Below are positions 22,774 to 34,900 of a stretch of 64,000 nucleotides of DNA, in pieces. Numbering within the stretch: position 1 is the stretch's first letter; every line of letters begins with the position of its first letter. The position numbers and the translations under genes were made by a program. The notes under the pieces are model-generated. The model saw nothing but the letters and a program-made list of their open reading frames with translations. It did not search any database and was not told the origin of the DNA. Source of the DNA: Synanceia verrucosa (taxonomy: Eukaryota; Chordata; Actinopteri; Perciformes; Synanceiidae); assembly GCA_029721515.1 (NCBI GenBank), contig CM056559.1, positions 22,134,065 through 22,198,064 on the forward strand, written 5' to 3'.

Positions 22774-23130
22774 GGACTGCTCTCTTCTGGACCACGTGGG
22801 CTTCACCTTTCAACCCTACTTCTCTGTCTTTTTGTGCTCCTTCTTCCTGATGTTGGCATCAGCTGGTACCTCCACATCTATCACCACTCCACCACCACTA
22901 TGTCCAGTTAGCCAGGAGCTGTTTGTCAGTCTGGATGCTGAAGTCCCACAGGACCTTAGCCCTGTTGTTCTCAACCAGGGGGTATGTCCCATTGGGATTT
23001 GGGTACTTCTAGTCTGTACTGGGTACAGATGTTACACTATCCCAGCCACTTGGTTGTGCCTCTCCACACTGATCCAGGCGGCATCTTCCATCCCGCTATG
23101 CTGGACTGTCTCTTCATCTCTGCATTTCAG
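22774..23130 (-). pseudogene. LINE (non-LTR retrotransposon) ORF2 3' fragment, decayed
   Basis: Translating the minus strand with frame changes gives motifs of the region downstream of reverse transcriptase in a common fish LINE family: ERHNQVAGIV, then VLWDFSIQTDKQLLAN, then VIDVEVPADANIRKKEH and KTEK before a stop. Stops and shifts show it is dead. The right border of the recognisable part is about 23130 and the left border abuts the microsatellite. The clade (L2-, CR1- or RTE-like) is not settled. Confidence 0.7.
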
Positions 23131-25749
23131 TCTGTGAAAGCTATAATATTAGCTATAATCTGCTTTTGGCAAAATACATGGTTGTAATCAGAGACACAAT
23201 GGAAATAAATAGTAACTCTTCATCACAGAGAAAGTAAAGACCTTATTCCAGTGGGAAACGGTCTTATTCTCATGATAAATGCTGCAGCTCAGACTACAAT
23301 GACTGATGTCAACCAGAGGCAGAAACAAGCGCGATGAGTCAGATCAGCCAGCAGCTCTGTGATGAATGACTGAATGGATCAGACAGACTGCAGGAAACGC
23401 ATGTTTCTCTTAGAGGGGCCTGTAGCTCCTGTAAATGATGAGTTGTGTTAGAAATAGAGTCGACACCTGCTCTGAAAGGTCACCTGGTGTCTTTTAAGGG
23501 ACTGTGAAGGGTGGAGGGTTCTTATAGATCATAGTTTATAGCTGGACAAATACAGACATACAGGCAGTTTATTAAGACTGCATTTATGCATTAAGAAGGC
23601 TCGATTAATGTAGTTTTGTCTCCTGGACGTTCTTACAAATTGCTTAAGGTGTTTATGGATGTGAATAGGCTATCTGAGAGGAGAAACGCTGAGCAGCAGG
23701 GAAACAATGAAGAATGAAATCCCTGAGGTTTTGCACAGTATTAGAGTACCTGGAAGAAGGAGAAGTTCTGCTCGTTCCCTCCTCACCTTGATCTGAGTAA
23801 GAAGCAACAAACAGATGATCAGGTGACCAAAAACCATATCACACAAATTCCCCTCATTTAATATTTACAGAGTATGTTCCTGGGGATTATTACATCAGTT
23901 ACAGTGGAGAATAATGATGAAAAGGTTTACATTTTACTATTTATGCAGGCTGTTCTCTTCTAGATGATCAAACTGTTAAAATAAAGCAAAGAACAAAGGG
24001 TGGAACAGATTTTCTGTTGAATGCCTGTTAGAGGTGACTTCTCCTGAAGGCTCATGGCAGAGCACTTTGTGTGCACCCACTCTCTTTCTTTATTCCTATT
24101 CCTGGCAGTTAAATCAAATGAAATGCCTATGTCTGACAGGATTTTGTAAATTAAACAGTTGTAATCCAGATTCAGGTGTAATTTGCCCACTAGGATTTCC
24201 ACAGCACAAAAAAGGCCAGGGCAATAAATGCAACTCGATTTCTTACTGTCAAGGTTATTTTTCACATTTTAGAGGTGCAACATAGTGTGAGTCAGCACTT
24301 AGGAGTCTGACATCTCAGGTGTGGATGTGCACATGGTTTTGGGCCCTTTTGGTTGATGTGGTCGCCCACTGCACTGAAAAACAGTGGCTCACTGTGTGGG
24401 GTTATTTAAGCATTATTTTGCCAGCAATATCTCTTAAGTTCAGTGCACGTGGATCTCTTTTTCATTTACATAACAGTCTATAGGCACGTTACCAACAATG
24501 ACGTAACCCACTGACACAGTACAACTACTGTGGACTGAGGCTTTACACCAAAACAAGTGTGTGCACAGTATGTATAGGAAGTAGAAGCCACAGTTTGAGC
24601 AGTTCCTGCCTTGTGAAGTTTGTCGGCTATGATGCAAGGAACAGCAAAGGAGAGAGAAATACACTCTGTTCTGATGCTGTAAGGCTTCAGAGCTCTGCAG
24701 TGTTTTATCTTGTGTACTGTACATTGTAATTAGAGCACAGGTTTTTCATATTATATCAATTTAATCTAATTAAACAATAAGCAATGAAAATGTTCTTGCA
24801 GTTTTATCAGGATGGGCCTTGTGTGCCTCATGCAGAGCTATTCTGATCTTTTCCCTTTCATATGGACTTCTACACACATAACAGTACACGCACTATGTGT
24901 CACATATCCAATCTGTGCTCAGTTCCTTCATCGGTTCAGTCTTGGAAAGCTCATCATCGCCATGTTCACGTGTGAGCGTGTGTGTGTGTGTGTGTTCCTG
25001 ATGGAATAAGTCACAGTGTCTCTGTGTTCCTGCTGTGGCCTCATCTAACTTTTTCAAAAATGAATCTAATGAGTCAGTAAGTCTGTTCTGGATTTGGCTG
25101 TAATGAAATGAAAGTCGTCACTGAATGCCGCCCGACAGCTGCTGAGGAACGCTGAGCTTCTAGCTGCTAAATATCTTTGTAGGGGACAAACAGAGGGATC
25201 TGATTTTCATAAACTGTAACAAATACCACGGTGATACACACACAAAGTGAACACTGAATTATTATTGTCACAGCTGTGATTCTGGCAGCCACATTCATTA
25301 GAATAGATAAAAGGATGCATTGAAGGCAAAGTTTTTCCAAAAAGAAATAACTGTTTTGACAAGGATTTAAACCTGGTGACTTGGTGCATGACATCTAGAT
25401 ATATGCAGAGATAAGAACTGAAGATGATAAAGTGAGTAAGAATAAATATGCAAAAACTCTGACCAGGTGGTAAAAAACAGAGACAAAAACAGTGCAATGT
25501 GGCAGATGTATGAAACGGTTAACATGTCACTAAAAATCCTGTCTGCTTTTTTATTTGCCAAGGACAATATTCCATGTAACTATAATGGCTTGCAATGAAA
25601 CATCCATATTTACAAAGCAAAGTTCAGGTTCACACTAGTGAACAAATATAGTGAAAAAACAGAACCAAGTCCACATTATGACATTCAATGTTGCATTCAC
25701 ACAATGCTGGTAACAGATAGGAGGACAAGCATGCCTTAGCTAAAGGCTG
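23131..25749. other. Intergenic, nothing recognised
   Basis: Between the probable caln1 promoter and the next repeat. No exon, RNA gene or inverted-end element was recognised. A short TG run lies at about 24980-24995. Short open frames lack recognisable domains. Confidence 0.6.
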
Positions 25750-26190
25750 GGAATACCTGTGGGTGACTCCAGGGTCTGACAGGTGAAGCCAGCGCTGAAC
25801 CGCCCTAAAGCTTTGTTTCTAACAGCCAGCAGGGGGCGACTCCTCTGGTTGCAAAAACAAAGTCTGGAAGTCTTATATGAGCCTACTTCTTGGTTTATTA
25901 CCTTAGTAAACATTGTAAAATTAGTTTATGGTCTCAATCACTAGTTTCAGGTCTTCTTCAATACAGCCTGGTGTTCATTTAGAGTCAAATAGACCATAAA
26001 GCAGGGGATGCTTCAGGGCAGGGTTACCTTGTGAGGGACTAACATGGTGTGGTCTGATCTAGGAGCTGTCTGTGTTTTTCTCTTACAACTTTAACCCTCT
26101 CACAGTGTGTTTTCAGGTCATGAAAGTTAATTACAACCTGTTTCGTCACCTAAAAATGTCTTATTCAGACTCTGGTAAACCGCCTGCTGT
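25750..26190 (+). repeat. Interspersed repeat, pair member 1
   Basis: Shares a long collinear alignment with 51445-51920: CCTACTTCTTGG, TTTATTACCTT, CTAGTTTCA, TTCTTCAATACAG, TCAAATAGACCATAAAGCAG, GGATGCTT, AGGTTACCTTGTG-like, CTCACAACTTT-like, CTAAAAATGTC. The left part includes AGCCAGCAGGGGGCGACTCC, a phrase I associate with a common percomorph dispersed repeat. Non-coding; class not determined. Confidence 0.65.
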
Positions 26191-28145
26191 CTGTTCAGTC
26201 ACCAAAAGAACCTCACTTAAACACCAGAGAGTGTGACAGTCATGATGAGTTCTACACAGAACTTAAAACCAGCTTAAAACAAGCACTACGTCACACGGAT
26301 ATCATTTCAGATTTTTTTTTTTTACTGAACTCTACTCTTCATACATAACTCTCTCGCCACAAACCACATTGCTTTGTTTTTTTCCAAAATAAAGGTAGAA
26401 GCCAGCAGACAAGACATACTCAACACAGCAGCAGCTTCAGAAAAGAAAAGCATCAGTCGAGCTGCTTCCTGCTGCCTCACTGGCCCATTGCCATGCCATA
26501 AAAGAAAATTCTGCTAAACTGAAGGCCAAAATATTGCAATTTTTCTGATGCGTTTTTTTCTTCTATTTTTTATAGTGTTATGCTGTGTTATTTTATTTTC
26601 TACTGTGAGGATGCTCTGTTTATAACCTGCCAAATATTAAGAGCAGAACAAACTGTTGGGCTCAGCTGTGCAGACACAGAAGTCCAGGTGTGTTAAAATG
26701 ACAAAAAAAAAGCCTGCTCATTTCAAGCATTGTGGGAACAGACCTAAATATATTATTCTTACTGGTCTTGCTATCTAAACTAGACTGTCCTTTCTTCACA
26801 TTTCTTGAGGTTTCTCTGTCATTTTTGAAGTTGTTTTTTTAGATTGTGATTCAGTTGCAATCAAAAAAGTGTACAACACAACACATAATACAACACATTT
26901 GGATCTTCAAGTCTTCCCTTTTGTCATTCAGAGACACTAAACTGACTGATAGAATTGATTAATTCAGCAGAAAAGTACTGTAACCAATGTGCATATTTTT
27001 ACAAAACAAAAAATATCCCCAATACCTGAGTCTGGGGTGACAGAGAGGTCATCCACTGATATAAACACATGTTAAACAGTCAAACAGCTGGTCATTCCTC
27101 ACATGTACTATGCTGTTTATTCTGCATGATGTCCTTCCCTGTTTTGAAAGCGGCGTTTTTCTAGATTGACTGTTGCCTTTCAATCACGTTGCAAGAGTTC
27201 AGGAAATGTAACGTAGCAGAAAATGTCATCTGGATGCCGCAACAGTCACATCCACGCTGCAATATTTCAGAGGCTGTTGGGGGAAGGGGTATCATTTCTT
27301 TATATGCTGTCATCCACACCTGGTGAACTGCATGTATAATCACACCAAGCTCAAGCTCACCAAGGCACCTGTGCTCTGTGACCACTCATGTGTTTAACAC
27401 TGAGTCCATGTGCTGAGATGACTGATGACTAGCCATTGTTATTTTAACACAGTAACCAACAAAAACATGACAAATAACATGTTGTTGCCCGAGTGCAACA
27501 CATTTAGGAAACAAAAGGGTGACTTCCAAGAACCTTACTGAACCCAAAATGAAATAGTTTATCACAGCAGGAACAAGAAAAGGATGCAGGTGAATTTGCA
27601 GCATGAGCACGCAGGAGTCTAAAGACAGATTCATTATGCTGCCAACACGTTGCTCCTATCAGACTGAAATAAATCTCCTTATGCTGACTAATGACTTTTT
27701 GCAGATGAACAAATGCTTTACATGGTAATGACAGAGTTTTTACAACCACATATCCATCACACTGGCCATCTCTTTTACATGCAAACTTACTGATTGAATA
27801 TACGTATGTGTCCAAGTATAAATATACAAGTTCTTATTTCTAAAGCACAGATCTGACCTGGAGCCCCCACCCCGCAACAAATAGACCAGTTAAGCTCCAA
27901 GTGTGAGTTGTGAGGAGATTTTCCAGTTTGAATAAAACTCTTCGGGCTGTTTCTAATCTGCACAGCAAAGCAAATGCTGAGCTCAGTGTGTTTTAAACAG
28001 GTTCAGGAGAAGGTGAGCAGGTGATTCCTGTCATGTGCAGCTTCCCATCATTAACACAGTGTGGATAAATCATGCATACTTCACTAACTGTAATGTACTG
28101 CACAACAGTTTAGTACTTCTAATGCAATGACATGTAACATATGAC
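26191..28145. other. Intergenic, nothing recognised
   Basis: AT-rich sequence without recognised exons. Minus-strand open frames at 27161-27815 have no recognisable domain. T/A runs only. Confidence 0.6.
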
Positions 28146-28559
28146 TAGGGGTGGGAAAAAATATTGATATGACAAAATATTACGATACTTTTTCTTTTGA
28201 TGTAAATTGGTTTTTAACTTCTTAATATAGATTTTTTTTCCCCAAAAAGTCATGTACAGAACAACTTCTGTACGGTGAAATAAAGTATAGTTATAGTTAA
28301 ATAAAAAAGTAAATAATCCACATTCACTCTGTAACTTTGACGATATATCACACATATATACGTGTGTGTGTGTGTGTATATATATATGTGTGTGTTTACG
28401 TATATACATATAAATATGTGTACATACACACATATATGTACATTACATGTACAACATATTTTAAGCTGCATTTAAATTTCTCTGTGATCTATGTAGAATA
28501 CCGCAATATATCACAGTATACGTATTGTATCGTGAAGTCCTTGCCAATACCCACCCCTA
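28146..28559 (+). mobile_element. hAT-like MITE (TAGGGGTGGG ends), copy 1
   Basis: Begins TAGGGGTGGGAAAAAATATT and ends CAATACCCACCCCTA, so the termini are inverted. The flanking octamers CATATGAC (28138-28145) and CAGCTGAC (28560-28567) match at 6 of 8 positions, as expected for an aged 8-bp hAT duplication. Internal shared blocks: GATACTTTTTCTTTTGAT, TTTTTAACTTCTTAATA, TATCGTGAAGTCCTTG. The centre carries a TG/TA tract (28361-28440). 414 bp, no transposase. Confidence 0.85.
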
Positions 28560-29420
28560 CAGCTGACATTAAGTTGCCGTTCGTATCTCTCAACTACTGC
28601 CTAGGCACTTGTAAATATTTTTTTTTGTGATTTTATGGAATTGATCAGCAGGGTGTGATTCAGCTCTGAGGTCTGGATTTCAACCTGCCTGAAATCCATG
28701 TGCCAAACTATAGACAGAAGGAAAATTAAAAGAAGAACAGACACAGACAGACTCCACTGTACTATATACAGTATATGCCACCAGGCCTGGGAGGAGCTGA
28801 GGACTTGGCTGGAGAAAAAGGAAAGGTCTTGGCTATTCTGCTTAGGATGCTGCCACTTCAGCATGGATTGGATTAAGAAGTAAAAAAAATAAATGTCTTT
28901 ATGTATGCTGATGAGGTTATACAGCTGTGCTCAAGTAAACAACAGTTTTGATCACTGATGTGTGGCCATAAAGTGCAATGCAAACTGTTCCTATTGCAGC
29001 AGCCGCACGCATGCACGCACAGCTGCAGTTATCCAGTTACACACAGACAACATCTTTTCAGTCTCAGGGTCAATAAAACAATCTCTCACCTTGGAGCTGA
29101 TTCAAGTGTCGCAGGTCTTTATTTCAGCTCGCCTGTATGATGGATAATAATCAGCTCGGTGTGATTCAGCTCACTGGCTTCTTGCCTGCTGACCCGCCTG
29201 TGGTTCATTCATCAGTCAGACACTCTGGTCTGAACAGCACATCGCAGACGACAGGACATAAAGGTTACAGGAAAATATGCTTCCACTGATAACCCACCAA
29301 TGACCTCTCTGAACACATCCACACAGATGTGCTCTTTCTGCCCAGGTGTAAGAAGTGAACAGACCGAAGAGATCGAAGAGCATTACCTTCATCTTTATCT
29401 CAACTGGTGTTTGTATTTTT
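28560..29420. other. Intergenic, nothing recognised
   Basis: Between two MITEs; no coding or RNA features recognised. Confidence 0.6.
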
Positions 29421-29440
29421 TTAACTCTTTGAGTGCCATT

Positions 29441-29505
<65 letters not shown>

Positions 29506-29951
29506 TTTATAATCCAACACTTGAGTACCATTGACGTATACACATCAAAGTGGTTTTTTGGAGGGTGCTCTCACACAGCCTGTGAGTAATGTTGGGGCTT
29601 CTGGGCGATGTAGCTGAAGCATAAAGAGACGGTATACACCACAGAGATCAAAGCAGGAAGTGGAGACGATCAAGATTAGAGAGCAAAACAAACAGAATCT
29701 GGACAAAAAGTGGTGATTTTGGTGAAAGTGTCCTCTACTCTACCTCTGATAAAACAAGAATGGAACAAGGTAAAAAGAAACATTTTTTTTATGATGAAAT
29801 AGAGAGTCTCTTCTTTCATTTGAGGTATTCAGTGTTTTCAGAGTCATGGTGCAAAATATTCTGTGCATCATGAGAGATGACTCAAAATGGGCAAAAACAC
29901 GGACACAAGACACTTTCTGTTTTATAAAACGGCTGACAGTCAATGAGTTCG
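29421..29951 (+). mobile_element. TTAA-ended MITE (piggyBac-like), copy 5, with internal TA microsatellite
   Basis: Starts TTAACTCTTTGAGTGCCATT, is interrupted by a 60-bp TA tract (29444-29503), then repeats the inner motif CACTTGAGTACCATTGACGT and runs through GATTCTGGACAAAAAGTGG and CTCTACCTCTGATAAAACAA to GGCTGACAGTCAATGAGTT. The right TTAA has mutated to TTCG (29948-29951). 531 bp, longest copy because of the TA expansion. Confidence 0.85.
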
Positions 29952-30479
29952 ATGTTTCATCTTTTGGTCAAAGGTACATTCAAAAAAAACTCTTGACACA
30001 CTACATTTATCAGTTCTTAATTAGATGCTATGGTTGAATATGGTCAATCAATTACCATCCAGGTAAGAAATGGTATCAAATGCACATCACTTCTAACTGC
30101 AGGGCTACCAGAAACATTGTTCATGTTTCTGTCAAACACGGTCACTTCATAACTTAATCATAACCATCATCTAGTAGTAAAGTCATTAAAACAGGAAGCA
30201 GAAAGCAACTAACAACAATAATAAAAAAAAAATCATCTGACTTCATGTTGGGAGTATTACAGGTTATTCTTTCCCACTGCATTTAATGATGACTTTGTAA
30301 CCTGATATATTATAAGGTCAACATCAATGGTATCTCTTTCACCACCTGTGAAATGTGGTAAGAAAAAATAAAAGATACAGACAGAAGATGGTGAAGGCCA
30401 AAACCTTTAAAGTGATATTTTAATTGCTTCTGCTGGTGCACAGCTTGGACTGTTCCCTTTTATACAGCTGAGTCTGAGG

Positions 30480-30790
30480 AGAGAACGGATGATCCTGGAC
30501 ACACAGCAGGCAATTAGCACATATCTCTCCTAATCGCTCTGCACCCCAAATGAATTTCAACGCTCGTTATTGAGACAGATTGTCTGTGATGCATCATCTC
30601 TGTGTGATTTACCACAGTGGAGTCAGTCGTCAAGCAGGAATTCATCACGCCATTAGAATGCACAGATCTCCATTTGAAAAATTAAGCATCAAAATGCGAG
30701 GCGCTGTCTTTGTTAGACGGCCATTTGGTTAATTGAGTCACTTTGTTTAAAGAGACTATTATCATGGAGGTCACTCCCCACAGCACCTGC
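30480..30790. promoter_or_regulatory. Candidate regulatory block between tyw1 and caln1
   Basis: Non-repetitive, even-composition block with homeobox-, bHLH- and AP-1/SOX-like words (CATTTGAAAAATTAAGCAT, GCCATTTGGTTAATTGAGTC, ACTTTGTTTAAAG). It lacks open frames and has the look of a vertebrate conserved non-coding element. This is judgement by eye only. Confidence 0.3.
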
Positions 30791-32023
30791 CTCAAAGGCA
30801 GCACTTGATACAAATGACACTGCACACTCACACTTCCAGCACTCAAATGTCAGCTTTGAGCCAGTTGTGGTTTTGATGATAAGCGATGATAAGCGACAGA
30901 AGTGAGTGAGCAGGAGGTCAGGCGTGTTTGTCTGTTGACACAGAACATTTGTGTTGCACAGCTGAGCTCTACTGATACTTCAAGTGAGGTGAAAACAGCA
31001 GTGGTCCTGGGCAAAGAAAACATCAGATCCAAAACACACTGTCAGCTTCAGCACCTCAGAGGTGATTGCTTTTATTACAGCGTATCTGTATATTGGAAAA
31101 TATTATTCAGAATGAAGAAAATTGAGATTGGAATGGAAATGGAATGATAAATGTTTCAGTAGGTAATATAATACAATATAATATAATATGATATAATATC
31201 ATAAAATAAAAGGAACTGAGTGCAACATCCACTGCCTCCACATTTCGTAGCATCCAATGAAACAGCAAATAAAGTCATGTCTCTGCAGTGTGACACTGGA
31301 CAAGGGTGTCCATTGTGCTCTAATATGTTTTGGGCTGTTGATGTCATTTTTAGGGACTCCCACACTGGCAGAGGCAGCTTAACATTTGGCTCCTGTTCCC
31401 CTAAAGTCTGTTAGTTTGCCGACAAGCTCGTCCCTACATGCCTAAACGCATTCATCTACTGACAGAGAGGCAAAGCATTCACATGAGCGTACAGACACTA
31501 ACACATGAGGACATGGCCTGTTAGGCTAGTTTACAATTATGGGATGTATTACAATTACTGACACAAGTGGGCTCTCTACTGTAAAAATGAGAGAGTGCAG
31601 ATCTCTGCAAGGTGTGTCTTCCTCTCCCCTCCCAAACAGAGATAGAGGTAAAGATAGCACAAACAGGGTTTCATTCATCTTGTATCGTGAATAGCTCTGC
31701 AGGATCATCATATATCAGGGACGGGATTCATCTGCAGACTCTGGTTCAAAATGAGACCAAACTTTTCTATGGATGTCCATTTTTGAGGTGTGAAAAAGGT
31801 CACACTGTAGTTTGCATCGGAAGCCTTGTTTTTATCCTAACCAACTCCAGGAAATGAGCCAGCTGTTGATCACTTTCAGCCTCTAGTGGTCTGTCAAGCA
31901 GAGTGAGGATAAAATCAAAGTCAAAATCAAAACACCGCCATATTGACAGGACGGCATTCTGTTCAAACTACTGCCAGGGATCTCGCTGCTTGCAGTTTAA
32001 CGCCTGTAATGTTTCTCAGAGAT
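30791..32023. other. Intergenic, mostly unremarkable
   Basis: Contains a short AT-rich low-complexity run (TAATATAATA type, 31163-31207) and small open frames without recognisable domains. Confidence 0.6.
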
Positions 32024-32215
32024 ATGGTGGATAGCTGTTGTGCTCCCGGATGCCAGAAGAGCTGAGGACGAGCAAATGGAAGAACATTTCACAGGATTCC
32101 CAAAGCTCCTGAACGAAGACAGAGACGGATAACTGCCAGAAAACAGAGTGGCAGAAACCAGCAGCGACCACTTTATATCAAGTACAGAATCCAACATTCC
32201 CTAAACTTTATATCT
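32024..32215 (+). pseudogene. THAP zinc-finger fragment, broken
   Basis: From ATG 32024 the frame reads MVDSCCAPGCQKS, then TGA (32063-32065), then GRANGRTFHRIPKAPERRQR and RITARKQSGRN. The pattern Cys-x3-Cys followed by FHRIPK is typical of the N-terminal half of a THAP domain (C2CH DNA-binding finger found in host proteins and P-element-type transposases). The expected later residues (W, C-x2-H, AVPTIF-like end) are absent, and the in-frame stop makes it dead. Whether it came from a transposon or a host THAP gene is unknown. Confidence 0.6.
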
Positions 32216-34469
32216 GATTTATTTTACATGCATTTATTACATTTCGAACGGTTGTACATTCATTAAACACGTGTTAGACCAAGGTATTATGGTGTGGATT
32301 TTGCGGTGCTTCCTGTTGCTCACACAGCAACAAGCACATGTAACAAAAAAGTTTGTGTGCTGAGTCGTTTCAGTCTTCTTTCAGATAAAAGTGAGCTGTT
32401 TGCATGTCTGTTCTTGTGATTACAGCAATGAACAGAACATTGTGTAATTTATACTAATATGATTCACATTAAGAGATTTAGAAACATCTACAACTACTAA
32501 ACCTTTTCAAGATTAGTGAAAAGTATACCAGGGACATAAGGGTCAGGGATGTTTAGTCTCTCTAGTTTACTTGTGCATATAGTCATATCTGTGATTTAAA
32601 ACTCAGACGGCGTAAATTCACTTCTGGCATCAGTCACTTTGAGGTGGTTTTTCCTGCCAATATGGAGGCGTCCGGAGTGCTATACAATAGAGTTCTTCAA
32701 AAAATTGTGAATCACCGCAACCATGTGAGGTCTTTGAGGATAAATTCATAACTGAGCAGAGAAAAAAATCAGGCTGATGTGAGACTGACTGGACAGACAG
32801 ACACCCAACATGTCCCTCTGTTATCCTTAGCATAAGAAGACATCCACACACAGGGACATTTCAATCATTTTGAATAATAACCACAATAATGATTTCAAAT
32901 GAACAAATGAAGCACAGTTTCTTTCTTTAAGCTGCAGAGCATTTGCTGACAGTGAGTCTATCAAAGGTTTGGCTCCACATCAACCCAGAGGAGAGCTGGA
33001 ATACAGATGGACACTGACAGGATGAGCTGTCTGCTTGGAGCCCAGAGTCTCTGGACATCTGGCCCAAACAGGACACACATACATATACAGATGCATGAAT
33101 ACAGAGTGATAAACAGCAAACACACACAGATAAGATGAGGGGGAGAAGTTGCACTGCTTTAAGCTGCTGGTGGTACAAAGCAGTCTGTGAACACTTTATT
33201 CTCCCCATTTCTGACAAACACATAATTTCACACCCTCCAACACATTCCCCAGCCATGTGTGAGAACCATTATCACTCTCAGATCTAGTCTTGAGCACATT
33301 ATCATCGGGCACGCACGCAGACATCACCTTCATAAATATACAAATGATTCCAGAGTCCGAGTGCTGAGCAGAAGCTGACACATGGACTCACGTACAAACT
33401 GTTCACAGGCTGACTCTGAGCTCGTATGCACCACCAGCAGCTTAAAAATGGATGAGAAAGCCTGCGGGACGAAGCAGTGAAAACATCAGCAGCTACAGCT
33501 TTCCTAACAGCCTCTATCGGGGCTCAGTGGACACCCTGCTGTTGTAATGAAATGAATCGATCACTCTGACCTCCGTGCTCAGCAAACACAACAAATGTTA
33601 GGTGTCTATTTTAATGAATACCTAATCAACAGCATTCTGTATCTTAGACTTAAAGCTAAATAAATACCTCCTCTGTATTGGGTCCTTGCTTAAACGGCAC
33701 TTCACAGTTCAGCAAATTCAGTACAAAGCAGTTGACATGCACTGAAGCCATTTACGTCTCCATCTGTCATCGCTCAGCACAGCCAAGTGTGTGTTTTAGC
33801 TTCACATATGTTGCAGCTAAATGCTTATTAAGAGGATTTGGGGCTTGGGATTGAGTTCTTGATGTGTGGAATAATAATAATAAAAAAAACTTTCTCCAGC
33901 AATGTTTTTGTGATATGTGCAGTACTTTTATGACAGGAATTACTTAAATTTACAAAAAAAAAAGTCATCCCCTTTGTTTCTCTCTCAGCCCTCCTGCAAA
34001 GCGTGCACACTGCTAAAAACAATCACTGTCATCTTTTTCAGTCGGTTTCAGTTATTAATTATTTGTCTCTATGGTGTTGTGGGAGGATTGCTGGAGGACG
34101 ATAAAAACAAATTTCTCATTCAAAAATCATCACTGCATGCTTTCATAGTATGAAAAATGCATCTAACACCTCTGGCGACTGGGGGTGTGCACCCAGAAAA
34201 ACACATGGATGATAACAACATCTCATGAAACAGTGTACGGAGACAATAAGCCAAGAACATGTGGTTTCATTTGTCCTCTGTGTTTCACTTCATTATCTGA
34301 CCCTTTATAGTCCAGAGACTTGATCTCTGGGCTTTATTTGACAAGGTTAAAGAGACAATTATATGTTCACTGAATGGTAATAGAAGCTCTTTAATTACCA
34401 TAAATGATTTCACCAGACAGCACTGAGTCAATTTATCATTTATATATCTCAAACTGGGTGCTGAGTAAA
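32216..34469. other. Intergenic, nothing recognised
   Basis: No exon or RNA gene was recognised. Small homopolymer runs only. Confidence 0.6.
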
Positions 34470-34900
34470 TACACTACCAGTCAAACGTTTGGACAAACCT
34501 TCTCATTAAATGCTTTTTCTTTTTTTTACTATTTTTACACTGTAGATACAAACTGAAGCCATCAAATATATGAAGCAAGATACAGGGAATGATGCAGCAA
34601 GGAAAAAAAACATGTTAAATAACATAAATGACAGCTTTGCAAACCTCGATGAGCTTCACGAGATTGTCACCTGATGTTTTTCACTTCACAGGTGTGCCTT
34701 GTCAGGGTTCATTTGTGGAATTTCTTGTTGTTAGAATCCATATTATGGCAAGAATCAGCTAAGTAAAGAGAAACAACAGTCCATCATTACTTTAAGAACT
34801 GAAGGTCACTGCAGAAAACTACAAAAACCGTCAATGTATCCCCAAGTGCAGTCGCAAAAACCGTCAAGAGCAATGACAAAACTGGACTGTGTTTATGCTT
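34470..34900 (+). pseudogene. Tc1/mariner-type transposon relic
   Basis: Begins TACACTACCAGTCAAACGTT at a TA, the terminal sequence of a common fish Tc1 family. It continues with that family's CACAGGTGTGCCTTGTCAGG and then the N-terminal helix-turn-helix coding region of the transposase (CAGCTAAGTAAAGAGAAAC, CCCCAAGTGCAGTCGCAAAA) from about 34745 to 34895. The reading frame is damaged, and similarity stops near 34900; the catalytic DDE region and right terminus are missing. Confidence 0.75.

Noticed and set aside
22423..22911. 162-codon open frame (+), longest in the window
   Set aside because: Most of it is Tyr-Ile and His-Thr from a TA/CA microsatellite; no real protein signal.
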